In this document: positions 45,275-53,608 of the stretch, in pieces | How positions within the stretch are numbered: the stretch's first letter is position 1 | Layout: each line of letters begins with the position of its first letter | Assembly (NCBI GenBank): GCA_003559855.1 | Contig: PWJZ01000012.1 | Location: 1 to 61,086 of the forward strand | Reading direction: 5' to 3' | DNA from: Bacteroidales bacterium | GTDB lineage: Bacteria > Bacteroidota > Bacteroidia > Bacteroidales > UBA7960 | DNA length: 61,086 bases | Program-made: the position numbers and the translations under genes | The notes under the pieces: model-generated | Told to the model about the DNA's origin: nothing | The model's database searches: none | What the model saw: only the letters and a program-made list of their open reading frames with translations

Positions 45275-46252
45275 TCAGAATCTTGGCACACCGTAGGCTG
45301 TTCTTAATTCAGGAAATTTATAATATATGGTGATAAAGGAAAACATATAGACGTCGTTGTCAGCCGGTCCGCCTCTTTGTTGCCCGGGTGCAGTTACATT
45401 CTCGCCAAGTCTGTTACTAGTGGGATTTGCAAAATGCTCGGCAAGTGCGATTTTTTGGGGGTCATCCCACATTTGACTGTAAATGGCAGGGTCCACATAA
45501 GTTGTGCTGACGTCATCAATATAATCTGTCCATGTTTTTCTGATTCCATATTCTATTCCAATAGCCAGCTCCCGGTTTATTTGAAAATAACCACCTATAC
45601 CGAAAGGTACGGTTATTTGAAACCGGCTGTAAGTGTCGCGGGTAGGGAAAAAGCCTTGTCCTTCAGTGCTTAAGGGCCTGAGATCATACCACCCATCCTT
45701 TGGCAATTGATCATAAGGTATCGTTCCTTCATACCTGTCTTTTTCAAATTTTCCCTGAGGGTTAAAATAAAAACCTCCAACTCCCGCAAAAGCATACAAA
45801 GAAATGTTGTATCCTATCCAGCCACGTCTCCGGGTAATTCTTCGGTACCTGGCACCAACCCTTTCGTGGCTGAAAAAATAATATTCACCCTGAACAGACA
45901 TCTCGACAATGGATGTACGAAACTGAATGTTACGGTTATTCCGGTATATCTCATCTGTGTAACTGTCATTGCCTGAAAGCCGGCCATAACCAAAATTAGC
46001 ACGTAATGCAACATCCTCATACAAAAAATATTTGTACCCCAGCATTCCGCTAGGCCTGACAGCTTCAAAATCCAAATCACGAATCCCCAGTATTCCCTGG
46101 CTTCCAATATCATCAGCTCCTCCTAAATCACCGAGAAAACCGCTTCCTCCCAATCCCAAAAACAACTGGTGCCTGTCTCTTTTCCATCGCTGACCGTAAC
46201 TGTCAGAAAGAAAAAAGAACAATAAAATCAAAAATATTGAAAAAATTTTCAT
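45275..46252 (-). CDS. DUF6089 outer-membrane protein (copy 2)
   Basis: The mature protein follows a signal peptide (MKIFSIFLILLFFFLSDSYG|QR); I use the ATG at 46252, four codons after another ATG at 46264. The blocks FLGDLGGADDIGS, IQFRTSIVEMSVQGEYYFF and YAFAGVGGFYFNPQGKF correspond to those in the downstream paralogue, and both end with a segment containing WTDYIDDVSTTYVDP or its equivalent. It is longer than copy 1 by insertions between strands. Function unknown. Confidence 0.85.
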   Translation of the reverse strand: MKIFSIFLILLFFFLSDSYGQRWKRDRHQLFLGLGGSGFLGDLGGADDIGSQGILGIRDLDFEAVRPSGMLGYKYFLYEDVALRANFGYGRLSGNDSYTDEIYRNNRNIQFRTSIVEMSVQGEYYFFSHERVGARYRRITRRRGWIGYNISLYAFAGVGGFYFNPQGKFEKDRYEGTIPYDQLPKDGWYDLRPLSTEGQGFFPTRDTYSRFQITVPFGIGGYFQINRELAIGIEYGIRKTWTDYIDDVSTTYVDPAIYSQMWDDPQKIALAEHFANPTSNRLGENVTAPGQQRGGPADNDVYMFSFITIYYKFPELRTAYGVPRF

Positions 46253-46315
46253 GTTTAGTCGCATTTATACTATAACATCTAATGTCCACAGAAATAATAT
46301 CGGTTTATAACTTTA

Positions 46316-46344
46316 CAAAAATAAATATTTTTTTGACAGACAAA
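46316..46344 (-). promoter_or_regulatory. Promoter of the DUF6089 pair
   Basis: Minus strand TTTG (46344-46341), 17 nt, then TATTTTTG (46323-46316), with a predicted leader of about 57 nt to ATG 46252. It lies just beyond the end of nadK. Confidence 0.5.
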
Positions 46345-46361
46345 TATTTTCACGTCTCGAA

Positions 46362-47240
46362 TTAATTTCTTTTATCAATACCCCATGCCAATTTGTTTCG
46401 TATTGTTTTAAAAAAGTCTTTTTTGCCAAGACATACCAGGTTGATTTGAAAGTCGGTTCTGCTGATTATCATTTCAGCCGGTGAATGTAATGCCCTTGAA
46501 CGCGAATCCAATACACACAAAAAGTCTTGCTGCCTTCCTTCAACCCTCAGTTTAATACGGCAATTGCCAGGTATCACAATCGGTCTTACAGTGAGGTTAT
46601 GTATTGCTATGGGTGTTATAATCAAATTGTTTGATTCGGGTGAAATAATAGGGCCGCCGCAACTGAGCGAATAACCCGTAGAACCGGTGGGAGTGGCAAT
46701 TATGAGGCCGTCAGCCCAGTAAGTGTTTAAAAACAGATCATCAACATAAGCACTTATGGTTATCATTGTTGAGGTATCCCGCTTTATTACAGAAAATTCA
46801 TTCAACCCGTAATTCAAATCACCAAATAAATTGGAAGGTTCCTCAAGCTTTACCAGCGACCGTTTATCAAGCTCATACTCTTTGCGAAATATTGATTTGA
46901 TAGCATCTTCCGATTCGTCTATTGAAATTGACGATAAAAATCCCAACTTTCCTATGTTTATCCCCAGTATAGGAACACCCGAATCCCTAATTACAGTAAC
47001 GGCATCCAACAGCGTTCCGTCACCACCCAAACTTATCATCATATCAGTGTCCTTGTCAAGCTGTCCGTATTTGCTGAATAAAAAAGGTTTCTCCCTGAAT
47101 TCAATATAAGGTTCAATTACATTGTAAAGATTCTCGTCAATGATTAAATCCGTATTCTTTTTATTAAGCAGATCTATCATATTTAAAACCTTTTTTAAGT
47201 AAATCGTATTGAACCGATGTCCAAAAAGTGCAATTTTCAT
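46362..47240 (-). CDS. nadK: NAD kinase
   Basis: The enzyme phosphorylates NAD to NADP. The motif MISLGGDGTLLDA (GGDGT 72-76, catalytic Asp74), the NEFSVIKRD segment and the later TPTGSTGYSLSCGGP are all present. Length 292 is typical. It reads in the same direction as the DUF6089 genes. Confidence 0.96.
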   Translation of the reverse strand: MKIALFGHRFNTIYLKKVLNMIDLLNKKNTDLIIDENLYNVIEPYIEFREKPFLFSKYGQLDKDTDMMISLGGDGTLLDAVTVIRDSGVPILGINIGKLGFLSSISIDESEDAIKSIFRKEYELDKRSLVKLEEPSNLFGDLNYGLNEFSVIKRDTSTMITISAYVDDLFLNTYWADGLIIATPTGSTGYSLSCGGPIISPESNNLIITPIAIHNLTVRPIVIPGNCRIKLRVEGRQQDFLCVLDSRSRALHSPAEMIISRTDFQINLVCLGKKDFFKTIRNKLAWGIDKRN

Positions 47241-47321
47241 CTTTATATTTTATTTTTTTATTATGTTTCAGATTGTTATACGAACTTCCTTATAAGTTTG
47301 ATACCTGTACGAATTGATTTT

Positions 47322-48587
47322 TCAGAATCTCTCGAGCCTGTTTGTATCAAGTTTCAAAAACATGAACAACATAATCGTAAATGCGACCATTGAAGACCCT
47401 CCGTAACTTATAAATGGTAAAGGAATACCAATAACCGGCACCAACCCTATGGTCATACCTATATTTACCGCAAAATGAAAAAATATTAAGGATGCAACGC
47501 TGTAGCCCAATATACGACTGAAAGCCGATCTTTGTTTCTCTGCAAGTAAAACAATTCTTGTTATAAATATTATAAAGAGTAATATAAGTATCACACATCC
47601 CATAAATCCCCATTCTTCGCCAATTGTTGAAAAGATAAAATCTGTGCTTTGTTCGGGAACAAAGTTGAACTTGGTTTGAGTTCCTTTCAGATAACCCTGC
47701 CCGAAAATACCGCCGGATCCGATAGCTATTTTGGATTGATTCAGATTATATCCCGGTCCTTTCATATCAACTTCATCGCTGACAAGCACAGTGATCCTCT
47801 CTTTTTGATGATGTTGAAGAACATTCTCAAAGACATAATCAACAGAATAAACATAAAAAGCCAATACTATCCCTAACCCTATTATTTGTAAAACTTCGGG
47901 TTTTCTTTTGCGGATAATCAGGGATATTATTAATGTGATCGCGGCAATTCCTCCGATAATATAAAATTCATTAACCAGCAGGGTGAGTACAAAGAGGATC
48001 ATAGCAATGGCAGCAAAAGCAAGAAATATCCCACTAATATAACCTTCGCGGTAAAGTGCAATTGCAAAGGCTGAAAAGACAAGAGCTGTTCCCGTATCAT
48101 TTTGCAGCATTACTAAAAATGCGGGTATGGCAATAATAATAAAGGGCGTGATTTTGTTTTTGAATCCGATTGTCTTGCTTTTAACAGTACTCATGTATTT
48201 GGCAAGTGCCAGCGCTGTGGCAAACTTGGCGAATTCTGAAGGCTGAATGGCAAAGCTTCCTATATGAAACCAGGCTTTGGTCGCTTTTACTTCTGCACCA
48301 AATATAAGTACTGCAATTAATACAATTAGAAAAAATCCATAAATGACATACCCGAAAGATGCAAAAACCTTTTTGTCAATTGCAAGAATTACAGCTGCCG
48401 TAAGAAATGCTGCAGCTATAAACAATATTTGTTTGCCATAGCTTTGGGAAAAGTCGAAAATGCTTTTGGAAATATCATCAACTTCACTGGCGTAAATATT
48501 TGCCAGTCCGATAAAAACCAATGCCAGGTAAATAAAAAGTATGGGCTTATCAACGTTTTTAAATATGTTAAATTTTTGTGTTCTCAT
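47322..48587 (-). CDS. rodA: Rod-shape determining peptidoglycan polymerase RodA (SEDS family)
   Basis: The protein has about ten membrane segments over 421 residues and the SEDS motifs GSFAIQPSEFAKFATALALA (with conserved QPSE) and PLPFISYGGSSMV near the C-terminus. RodA polymerises glycan strands during cell elongation with PBP2. Its start overlaps the end of mrdA by 4 nt, so the pair is co-translated. Confidence 0.95.
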   Translation of the reverse strand: MRTQKFNIFKNVDKPILFIYLALVFIGLANIYASEVDDISKSIFDFSQSYGKQILFIAAAFLTAAVILAIDKKVFASFGYVIYGFFLIVLIAVLIFGAEVKATKAWFHIGSFAIQPSEFAKFATALALAKYMSTVKSKTIGFKNKITPFIIIAIPAFLVMLQNDTGTALVFSAFAIALYREGYISGIFLAFAAIAMILFVLTLLVNEFYIIGGIAAITLIISLIIRKRKPEVLQIIGLGIVLAFYVYSVDYVFENVLQHHQKERITVLVSDEVDMKGPGYNLNQSKIAIGSGGIFGQGYLKGTQTKFNFVPEQSTDFIFSTIGEEWGFMGCVILILLFIIFITRIVLLAEKQRSAFSRILGYSVASLIFFHFAVNIGMTIGLVPVIGIPLPFISYGGSSMVAFTIMLFMFLKLDTNRLERF

Positions 48588-50422
48588 TGGTTTTCGGGAT
48601 TTATGAAGTTTGCTTCAAGTATCCTTTGTTCAAACCATCTTCTGTTAACTTCACCATTGATATATTTTTCGATCATAAGGCTAGCAAGCGGGGCAGCCCA
48701 TGTTGCACCATAACCTGAGTTTTCAATAATAACGGATATTGCTATCTGCGGATCATCTTTGGGAGCAAAAGCTATGAAAACAGAATGGTTTTCTCCGTGA
48801 GGATTCTGTACGGTACCGGTTTTTCCTGCCATTTCAACACCTTCAATACGGGAAAATCTGCCGGTTCCTTCCTCTACCACCTGAAACATTGCTTCAACCA
48901 TAACTTCAATGTGCTCTTTATCAATGTCGACATTTATTTTCTCATTGAATTTTGTATTTTTATTTTCCGGGCTACCAATTGCTTTAACAACGTGAGGGGT
49001 AATATAATAACCCCTGTTGGCAATTGTTGCAGCAATATTAGCTAGATGCAGCGGTGTAGTACCGATTTCTCCCTGGCCTATGCCCAATGACAAAATTGTA
49101 GAAGAACGCCATCTATTGGCTCCGTATATGCGGTCGTAATAGTCAGACGTGGCTACCAAACCGCTTAATGCATATGGAAGATCATTGTTGAAAATGCTGC
49201 CTAACCCGAAACTTTCCAGGTAATTTCTCCAGTTAGTGAATGATTCCTGTATATTTTCAAACCTGGCCTGATCTATTGTATTACGAAAAAGAATAGTTGA
49301 ATAAGTATTACAACTATACTTGATGCTGCCGGTCAGATCCAGCGGGCTGGGGTGATTGCGGCATCTGACCGTTATACCCCTGCTGTGATAAAAACCGGGG
49401 CATGAATACCTTGTTTCAGGCTGAACAACACCCTCCTGCAAGCCAATAAGGGTGTTCACAACCTTAAAAACCGATCCGGGAGGATATTGAGCCATAAGTG
49501 CACGGTTAAATATAGGCTTTAAGGTGTCCCTTTGTAGTTTGCGATAATTTTGTGTTCTGGCCCTGCCAACAAGAAGGTTGGGATTATAGCTCGGCGAAGA
49601 TACCAATGTCAGTATTTCGCCTGTTGAAGGCTCTATAGCAACGATACTCCCAACTTTGTTTTGCATCAGCTGCTCTCCATATAGCTGCAGATCAATATCC
49701 AGGGTGGTATGCAGATTTTTCCCTGCTACCGAAGCAGTGTCAAACCTGCCACCCTGATAGGAACCTATCTCACGGCTCAATACATCCACAACTTTTATCC
49801 TGACCCCCTTTTCACCTCTCAAAGATTCCTCGTAATACTTCTCAATTCCGCTTATACCTACGTAATCGCCCGCCCTGTAATAAGGATCATTTTTAATAAT
49901 GCCCGGGCCAACCTCACCTACATACCCGAAAGTATGAGCCGCCGACGGATGTACATAATTGCGTAAAGTACGAGGCTGAACATAAAATCCGGGAAATTTG
50001 TGCAATTGCTCCTGTATATATGCATATGATTTTTTTTGTATCTGGCGCATGAAAACAGAACCACGGTACATAGAAAACTCTCCCGCCTGGTCCATTCTGT
50101 CGTTAAAAAAATCACGTGTTATACCCAGTAAGCTGCAAAATTCAGTGGTATCTATGTCTCTCACCTGCCCGGGTATTACCATCAGATCATAAAAAGGCTC
50201 ATTATAAACCAACAGCTTCCCGTTACGGTCATAAATCAACCCACGAGCAGGATAATCGGTAATGTATCGCAAAATGTTTTTGCTGGCAGATAACTTATAA
50301 GACGGATCAACAACCTGTAAAAAAAACAACCTAACAATAAAAATCAAGCCCGTTGCCATGAAAATGGCTATTACTATAAACTTACGGTTAAAATATGCGT
50401 TCGTTTGTTTTTTTATATACAT
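48584..50422 (-). CDS. mrdA: Penicillin-binding protein 2 (elongation transpeptidase)
   Basis: The 612-residue class B PBP has one N-terminal membrane anchor (residues 15-37), a dimerisation domain, and a transpeptidase domain with all three motifs: Ser317-x-x-Lys320 (PPGSVFK), Ser370-Cys-Asn372 and Lys534-Thr-Gly536 (AGKTGT). It cross-links peptidoglycan with RodA. In many Bacteroidota mreB, mreC and mreD lie just upstream; here that place is taken by a divergent dehydrogenase-like gene. Confidence 0.95.
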   Translation of the reverse strand: MYIKKQTNAYFNRKFIVIAIFMATGLIFIVRLFFLQVVDPSYKLSASKNILRYITDYPARGLIYDRNGKLLVYNEPFYDLMVIPGQVRDIDTTEFCSLLGITRDFFNDRMDQAGEFSMYRGSVFMRQIQKKSYAYIQEQLHKFPGFYVQPRTLRNYVHPSAAHTFGYVGEVGPGIIKNDPYYRAGDYVGISGIEKYYEESLRGEKGVRIKVVDVLSREIGSYQGGRFDTASVAGKNLHTTLDIDLQLYGEQLMQNKVGSIVAIEPSTGEILTLVSSPSYNPNLLVGRARTQNYRKLQRDTLKPIFNRALMAQYPPGSVFKVVNTLIGLQEGVVQPETRYSCPGFYHSRGITVRCRNHPSPLDLTGSIKYSCNTYSTILFRNTIDQARFENIQESFTNWRNYLESFGLGSIFNNDLPYALSGLVATSDYYDRIYGANRWRSSTILSLGIGQGEIGTTPLHLANIAATIANRGYYITPHVVKAIGSPENKNTKFNEKINVDIDKEHIEVMVEAMFQVVEEGTGRFSRIEGVEMAGKTGTVQNPHGENHSVFIAFAPKDDPQIAISVIIENSGYGATWAAPLASLMIEKYINGEVNRRWFEQRILEANFINPENQ

Positions 50423-50628
50423 ACTGCAAAATTACTCATTAAGGCTGATTTTATACTCTGTTTTTTTCAAAAAAATCTTAATTATATTGCAATAAAATAA
50501 GTTGGATTTATCTATTGTGAATTTTTAAAATATAATAATAATGGAAAACTGTGATTTAAAAATTAATTTTGTCAGGATAATGAAGGCTATTATACCCTTT
50601 AATTTAACGAATCAAAACAGATAAAGTT

Positions 50629-51774
50629 ATGACTGCAAAAATTATTGTTCTTGGCGCCGGCCTTGTCGGAAAAGCTATAGCAATAGATCTGTCAAAAAAA
50701 TATCGTGTCACCACGGCCGATATAAACCAAAACTCACTTGATTACCTGTCGGAACGATATGATATCGATAAGATCAGGGTAAACCTACTTACAAAGGATA
50801 ATGTAAAAGATCTTGTCAGGGATTATGATCTGGTAGTTTCGGCTGTTCCGGGGTTTATGGGTTACGATATATTGCAATATGTGATTGAATCCGGTAAAAA
50901 TATTGTTGATATTTCATTTATGTACGAAGATTATATGGAGCTTCAAAGCCTGGCGGTTGAAAATGGGGTGACAGCAATCACCGATTGCGGGGTTGCTCCG
51001 GGGATGCCCAATCTTTTTGCCGGTTTTCATAATGAAATTATGGAAATTGAAACTTTCAGGTATTATGTAGGTGGACTGCCCAAAATAAGAGAATATCCTT
51101 TTTACTATAAAGCGCCTTTTTCCCCTATAGACGTAATTGAAGAATATACACGTCCTGCAAGACTAATAGAAAATGGGAGAGTGTTGACCAAACCTGCTAT
51201 GAGCGACCCTGAGCTGATCTTCTTTGAAAATGTCGGTACGCTAGAAGCCTTTTATACCGACGGGCTGCGGTCGCTTCTGCAAAACCTCCAACATATACCT
51301 AACATGGAAGAAAAAACATTACGATACCCTGGTCATATTGAACTGGTAAAAGCTTTAATAGCCGCCGGGTTTTTCGACCATGACCCTGTTACTATCAACA
51401 ATACCGGCATTAAACCAATAGATTTTACAAGCAAACTGCTGATCAAAAACTGGAAACTCATGCCCAACGAACCTGAATATACCATAATGCGCGTCATAAT
51501 AGAAGGAAAACAATCTGAGAGGAAAAAAACTATAACATATGACATGTATGATGAGTATGATGATAAAGAAGAACTTGCTTCTATGGCTCGCACAACAGGC
51601 TTTACAGCTACAGCCAATGCAGAGTTGATCCTTGATGGCATTTTTAAAAAAAAAGGAGTATTCCCTCTTGAACTAATAGGTATGGATGAAAAGTGTTTCA
51701 ACTATATTTTGGATTACCACAAAAGACGTAATATCAATTATTTAAAGACAGAAAAGGAAATAGAAACCCGATAA
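50629..51774 (+). CDS. Saccharopine dehydrogenase family protein (lysine 6-dehydrogenase-like)
   Basis: The 381-residue protein starts with a Rossmann motif IIVLGAGLVGKAIAID and has the conserved TDCGVAPGMPNLFAG segment and a later LRYPGHIELVKALIAAGFF, which define the saccharopine dehydrogenase/lysine 6-dehydrogenase group. It is NAD(P)-dependent and probably acts on lysine or a related amino acid; the exact substrate cannot be read from sequence. It is monocistronic and divergent from mrdA. A TAATTTTG at 50564-50571 is a possible -7 box without a -33 partner. Confidence 0.85.
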   Translation: MTAKIIVLGAGLVGKAIAIDLSKKYRVTTADINQNSLDYLSERYDIDKIRVNLLTKDNVKDLVRDYDLVVSAVPGFMGYDILQYVIESGKNIVDISFMYEDYMELQSLAVENGVTAITDCGVAPGMPNLFAGFHNEIMEIETFRYYVGGLPKIREYPFYYKAPFSPIDVIEEYTRPARLIENGRVLTKPAMSDPELIFFENVGTLEAFYTDGLRSLLQNLQHIPNMEEKTLRYPGHIELVKALIAAGFFDHDPVTINNTGIKPIDFTSKLLIKNWKLMPNEPEYTIMRVIIEGKQSERKKTITYDMYDEYDDKEELASMARTTGFTATANAELILDGIFKKKGVFPLELIGMDEKCFNYILDYHKRRNINYLKTEKEIETR

Positions 51775-51863
51775 TATTGCCAATTGTTAAGCACTGCGTT
51801 ATATAGTTCATGACTCATGGTCAAAGCTGCCATCGTAAGTCTCTATTTCAATATTGCCGGCTA

Positions 51864-52553
51864 TTATCTCCGGCCACCCATAAATATCATGACATAATAG
51901 AGTAAAGTAGCCAGAGATGCAAGAGCCGCTACAACATAAGTTCTTGCTGCCCATTTAAGTGCATCCTGGGCTTTTTTATGTTCCTGACCCGAAGTCAGCC
52001 CCGTCTGATCAAGCCAAACCAATGCACGTTTGGTAGCATTATACTCAACCGGCAAAGTGATGAAGCTGAAAAGAGTGGTTGCTGCAAACATTAATATGCC
52101 GGCCATTAAAATACCGGGAAATTGATTTATAGTGAATATTCCTATCAGCAAAATCCACTGCATATATTTTGAACTGATGCCGACTACAGGAACCAAAGCT
52201 GAACGCATCTGAAGGAATGCATATGCACGGGCATGCTGCACGGCATGACCACACTCATGGGCTGCAACCGCCGCAGATGCTATGCTGCGACCATTGTATA
52301 CCTCCGGGCTGAGATTGACTGTCTTGGTTAAAGGATTATAATGATCTGAAAGCTTTCCGGGTGTTGAAATCACCTTAACATCGTAAATGCCATTCTCATG
52401 CAACATCTTCTCGGCAACCTCCCTGCCGGTCAAACCCGAACGTATGGGCATGCGACTGTATTTGTTGAACTTAGACCTTAACCGGCCGCTTACTATCATA
52501 CCCAAAATCATAAAAAAACCGATTATTATAAGTATTTCAATTCCTATCATCAT
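51864..52553 (-). CDS. Zinc metallopeptidase (YugP/PF04298 family), membrane-bound
   Basis: The 229-residue protein has an N-terminal membrane segment (residues 4-22), the zinc motif AAHECGHAVQHA with His99, Glu100 and His103, and two or three hydrophobic segments after residue 118 (VPVVGISSKYMQWILLIGIF, and the later GILMAGILMFAATTLF). It belongs to the YugP-like putative neutral zinc metallopeptidases, whose substrates are not known. The active site probably faces the cytoplasm-membrane interface. It converges on the dehydrogenase gene. Confidence 0.9.
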   Translation of the reverse strand: MMIGIEILIIIGFFMILGMIVSGRLRSKFNKYSRMPIRSGLTGREVAEKMLHENGIYDVKVISTPGKLSDHYNPLTKTVNLSPEVYNGRSIASAAVAAHECGHAVQHARAYAFLQMRSALVPVVGISSKYMQWILLIGIFTINQFPGILMAGILMFAATTLFSFITLPVEYNATKRALVWLDQTGLTSGQEHKKAQDALKWAARTYVVAALASLATLLYYVMIFMGGRR

Positions 52554-52669
52554 AATGTTAAAATTTAAAACGATTATATAACGTATAACCCCTTAGCAAC
52601 GTATAAAAATATTTGTTTATTTGATAGCAGTCAAAAAACAGACCACATTTATCTAATCTGACATTTTGA

Positions 52670-52738
52670 CTGACGTCAGAAATAGTCGGTATAAATAAAC
52701 CATAACTCTACAAAAATATCAGTAAACACATAATACAA
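52670..52738 (-). promoter_or_regulatory. Candidate promoter and palindrome upstream of the zinc peptidase
   Basis: Minus strand TTG (52738-52736), 17 nt, TATTTTTG (52718-52711). A 10-bp perfect palindrome CTGACGTCAG at 52670-52679 lies just downstream of the predicted start and could be an operator. The leader to 52553 would be about 150 nt. Confidence 0.45.
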
Positions 52739-52777
52739 CCTTATGGCAATATTAAAATCATTTTTTGTTACTTATTA

Positions 52778-52809
52778 TTGCTTTATAAAGCAAATTGTTA
52801 TTATATTTG
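52778..52809 (+). promoter_or_regulatory. Promoter of the small beta-barrel gene
   Basis: TTG at 52778-52780, 21 nt, TATATTTG at 52802-52809, predicting a start near 52816 and a leader of about 158 nt that contains a possible 14-codon ORF (52831-52875). The rest of the 420-bp divergent gap (52554-52973) is AT-rich and holds no gene. Confidence 0.55.
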
Positions 52810-52973
52810 CCAAATGCAAATAAAATCGCTATGAAACCCGGTTTTTTGCTAATATGTTTAAACAGCAGCTGTTAGTTATCAATTTTTATAATTGTTACAA
52901 AAAATATAACAATAAGATTAAAATACTGTAATAACCCTTAAGACAAAATGTTTTTAACCAAATTTCAGATATT

Positions 52974-53492
52974 TTGAAAAAGATCATACTTACAGCAGGA
53001 TTTTTATTACTTTTTCTAACATTGCATTCCCAGCCAAGGATGTTTATTTATGATGATTTTTGCATAGGAGGAGGCTTTTCATACAGACTGGGTATAAAGG
53101 AAGAATTTAGCTCACCGGGATTGAATATGGAATTTCATTATTACGTGATAGATTACTTTCGAACCGGTATTGATCTGACATACTACGTGGCTAATATCAA
53201 TTTTTCACCTGCTGCTTTTGAAACTAATGTAAGTGGCAGCTTTTTATACGCCCTGGACAGGGAATGGACATTATATGGTTTAACGGGATTTCAGTTTATA
53301 TGGGCTCAATACGACTGGGATGAACCATTCGGAAAAGAAAGCCATATTGGTTTAGGCTTTAACCTTGGCGGAGGTATAGAATATTATCCCGGATATGTAA
53401 GCATTTTCACACAGCCAAAAATCACTCTTTATTGTATTGACAGATTCAGAATAACCCCGAATTTTACAATAGGCGTCAGATATTTTTTTTAA
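52974..53492 (+). CDS. Small outer-membrane beta-barrel protein of unknown function
   Basis: The 172-residue protein begins with a TTG codon and a signal peptide (MKKIILTAGFLLLFLTLHSQ|PR). The rest is strand-rich with alternating aromatic residues and Gly (GGGFSYRLGIKEEF, GLGFNLGGGIEYYPG) and ends with a terminal Phe (IGVRYFF), typical of an eight-strand barrel inserted by BamA. No function can be named. It has its own promoter and precedes a DUF5686 gene by 116 bp. Confidence 0.75.
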   Translation: MKKIILTAGFLLLFLTLHSQPRMFIYDDFCIGGGFSYRLGIKEEFSSPGLNMEFHYYVIDYFRTGIDLTYYVANINFSPAAFETNVSGSFLYALDREWTLYGLTGFQFIWAQYDWDEPFGKESHIGLGFNLGGGIEYYPGYVSIFTQPKITLYCIDRFRITPNFTIGVRYFF

Positions 53493-53608
53493 TTTCAGGC
53501 TTTTTTCTTATCTTTATTACTTTATTTTCCGGTTAAATCATATTCTAATTATTAATTAAAGAAAAATTCGTATATCATTATTCTTTTATCTAATTTAAAA
53601 GCATCTTT

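Noticed and set aside
50427-50434. TAATTTTG on the minus strand next to mrdA
   Set aside because: It would start transcription within the start codon, so it probably does not serve mrdA.
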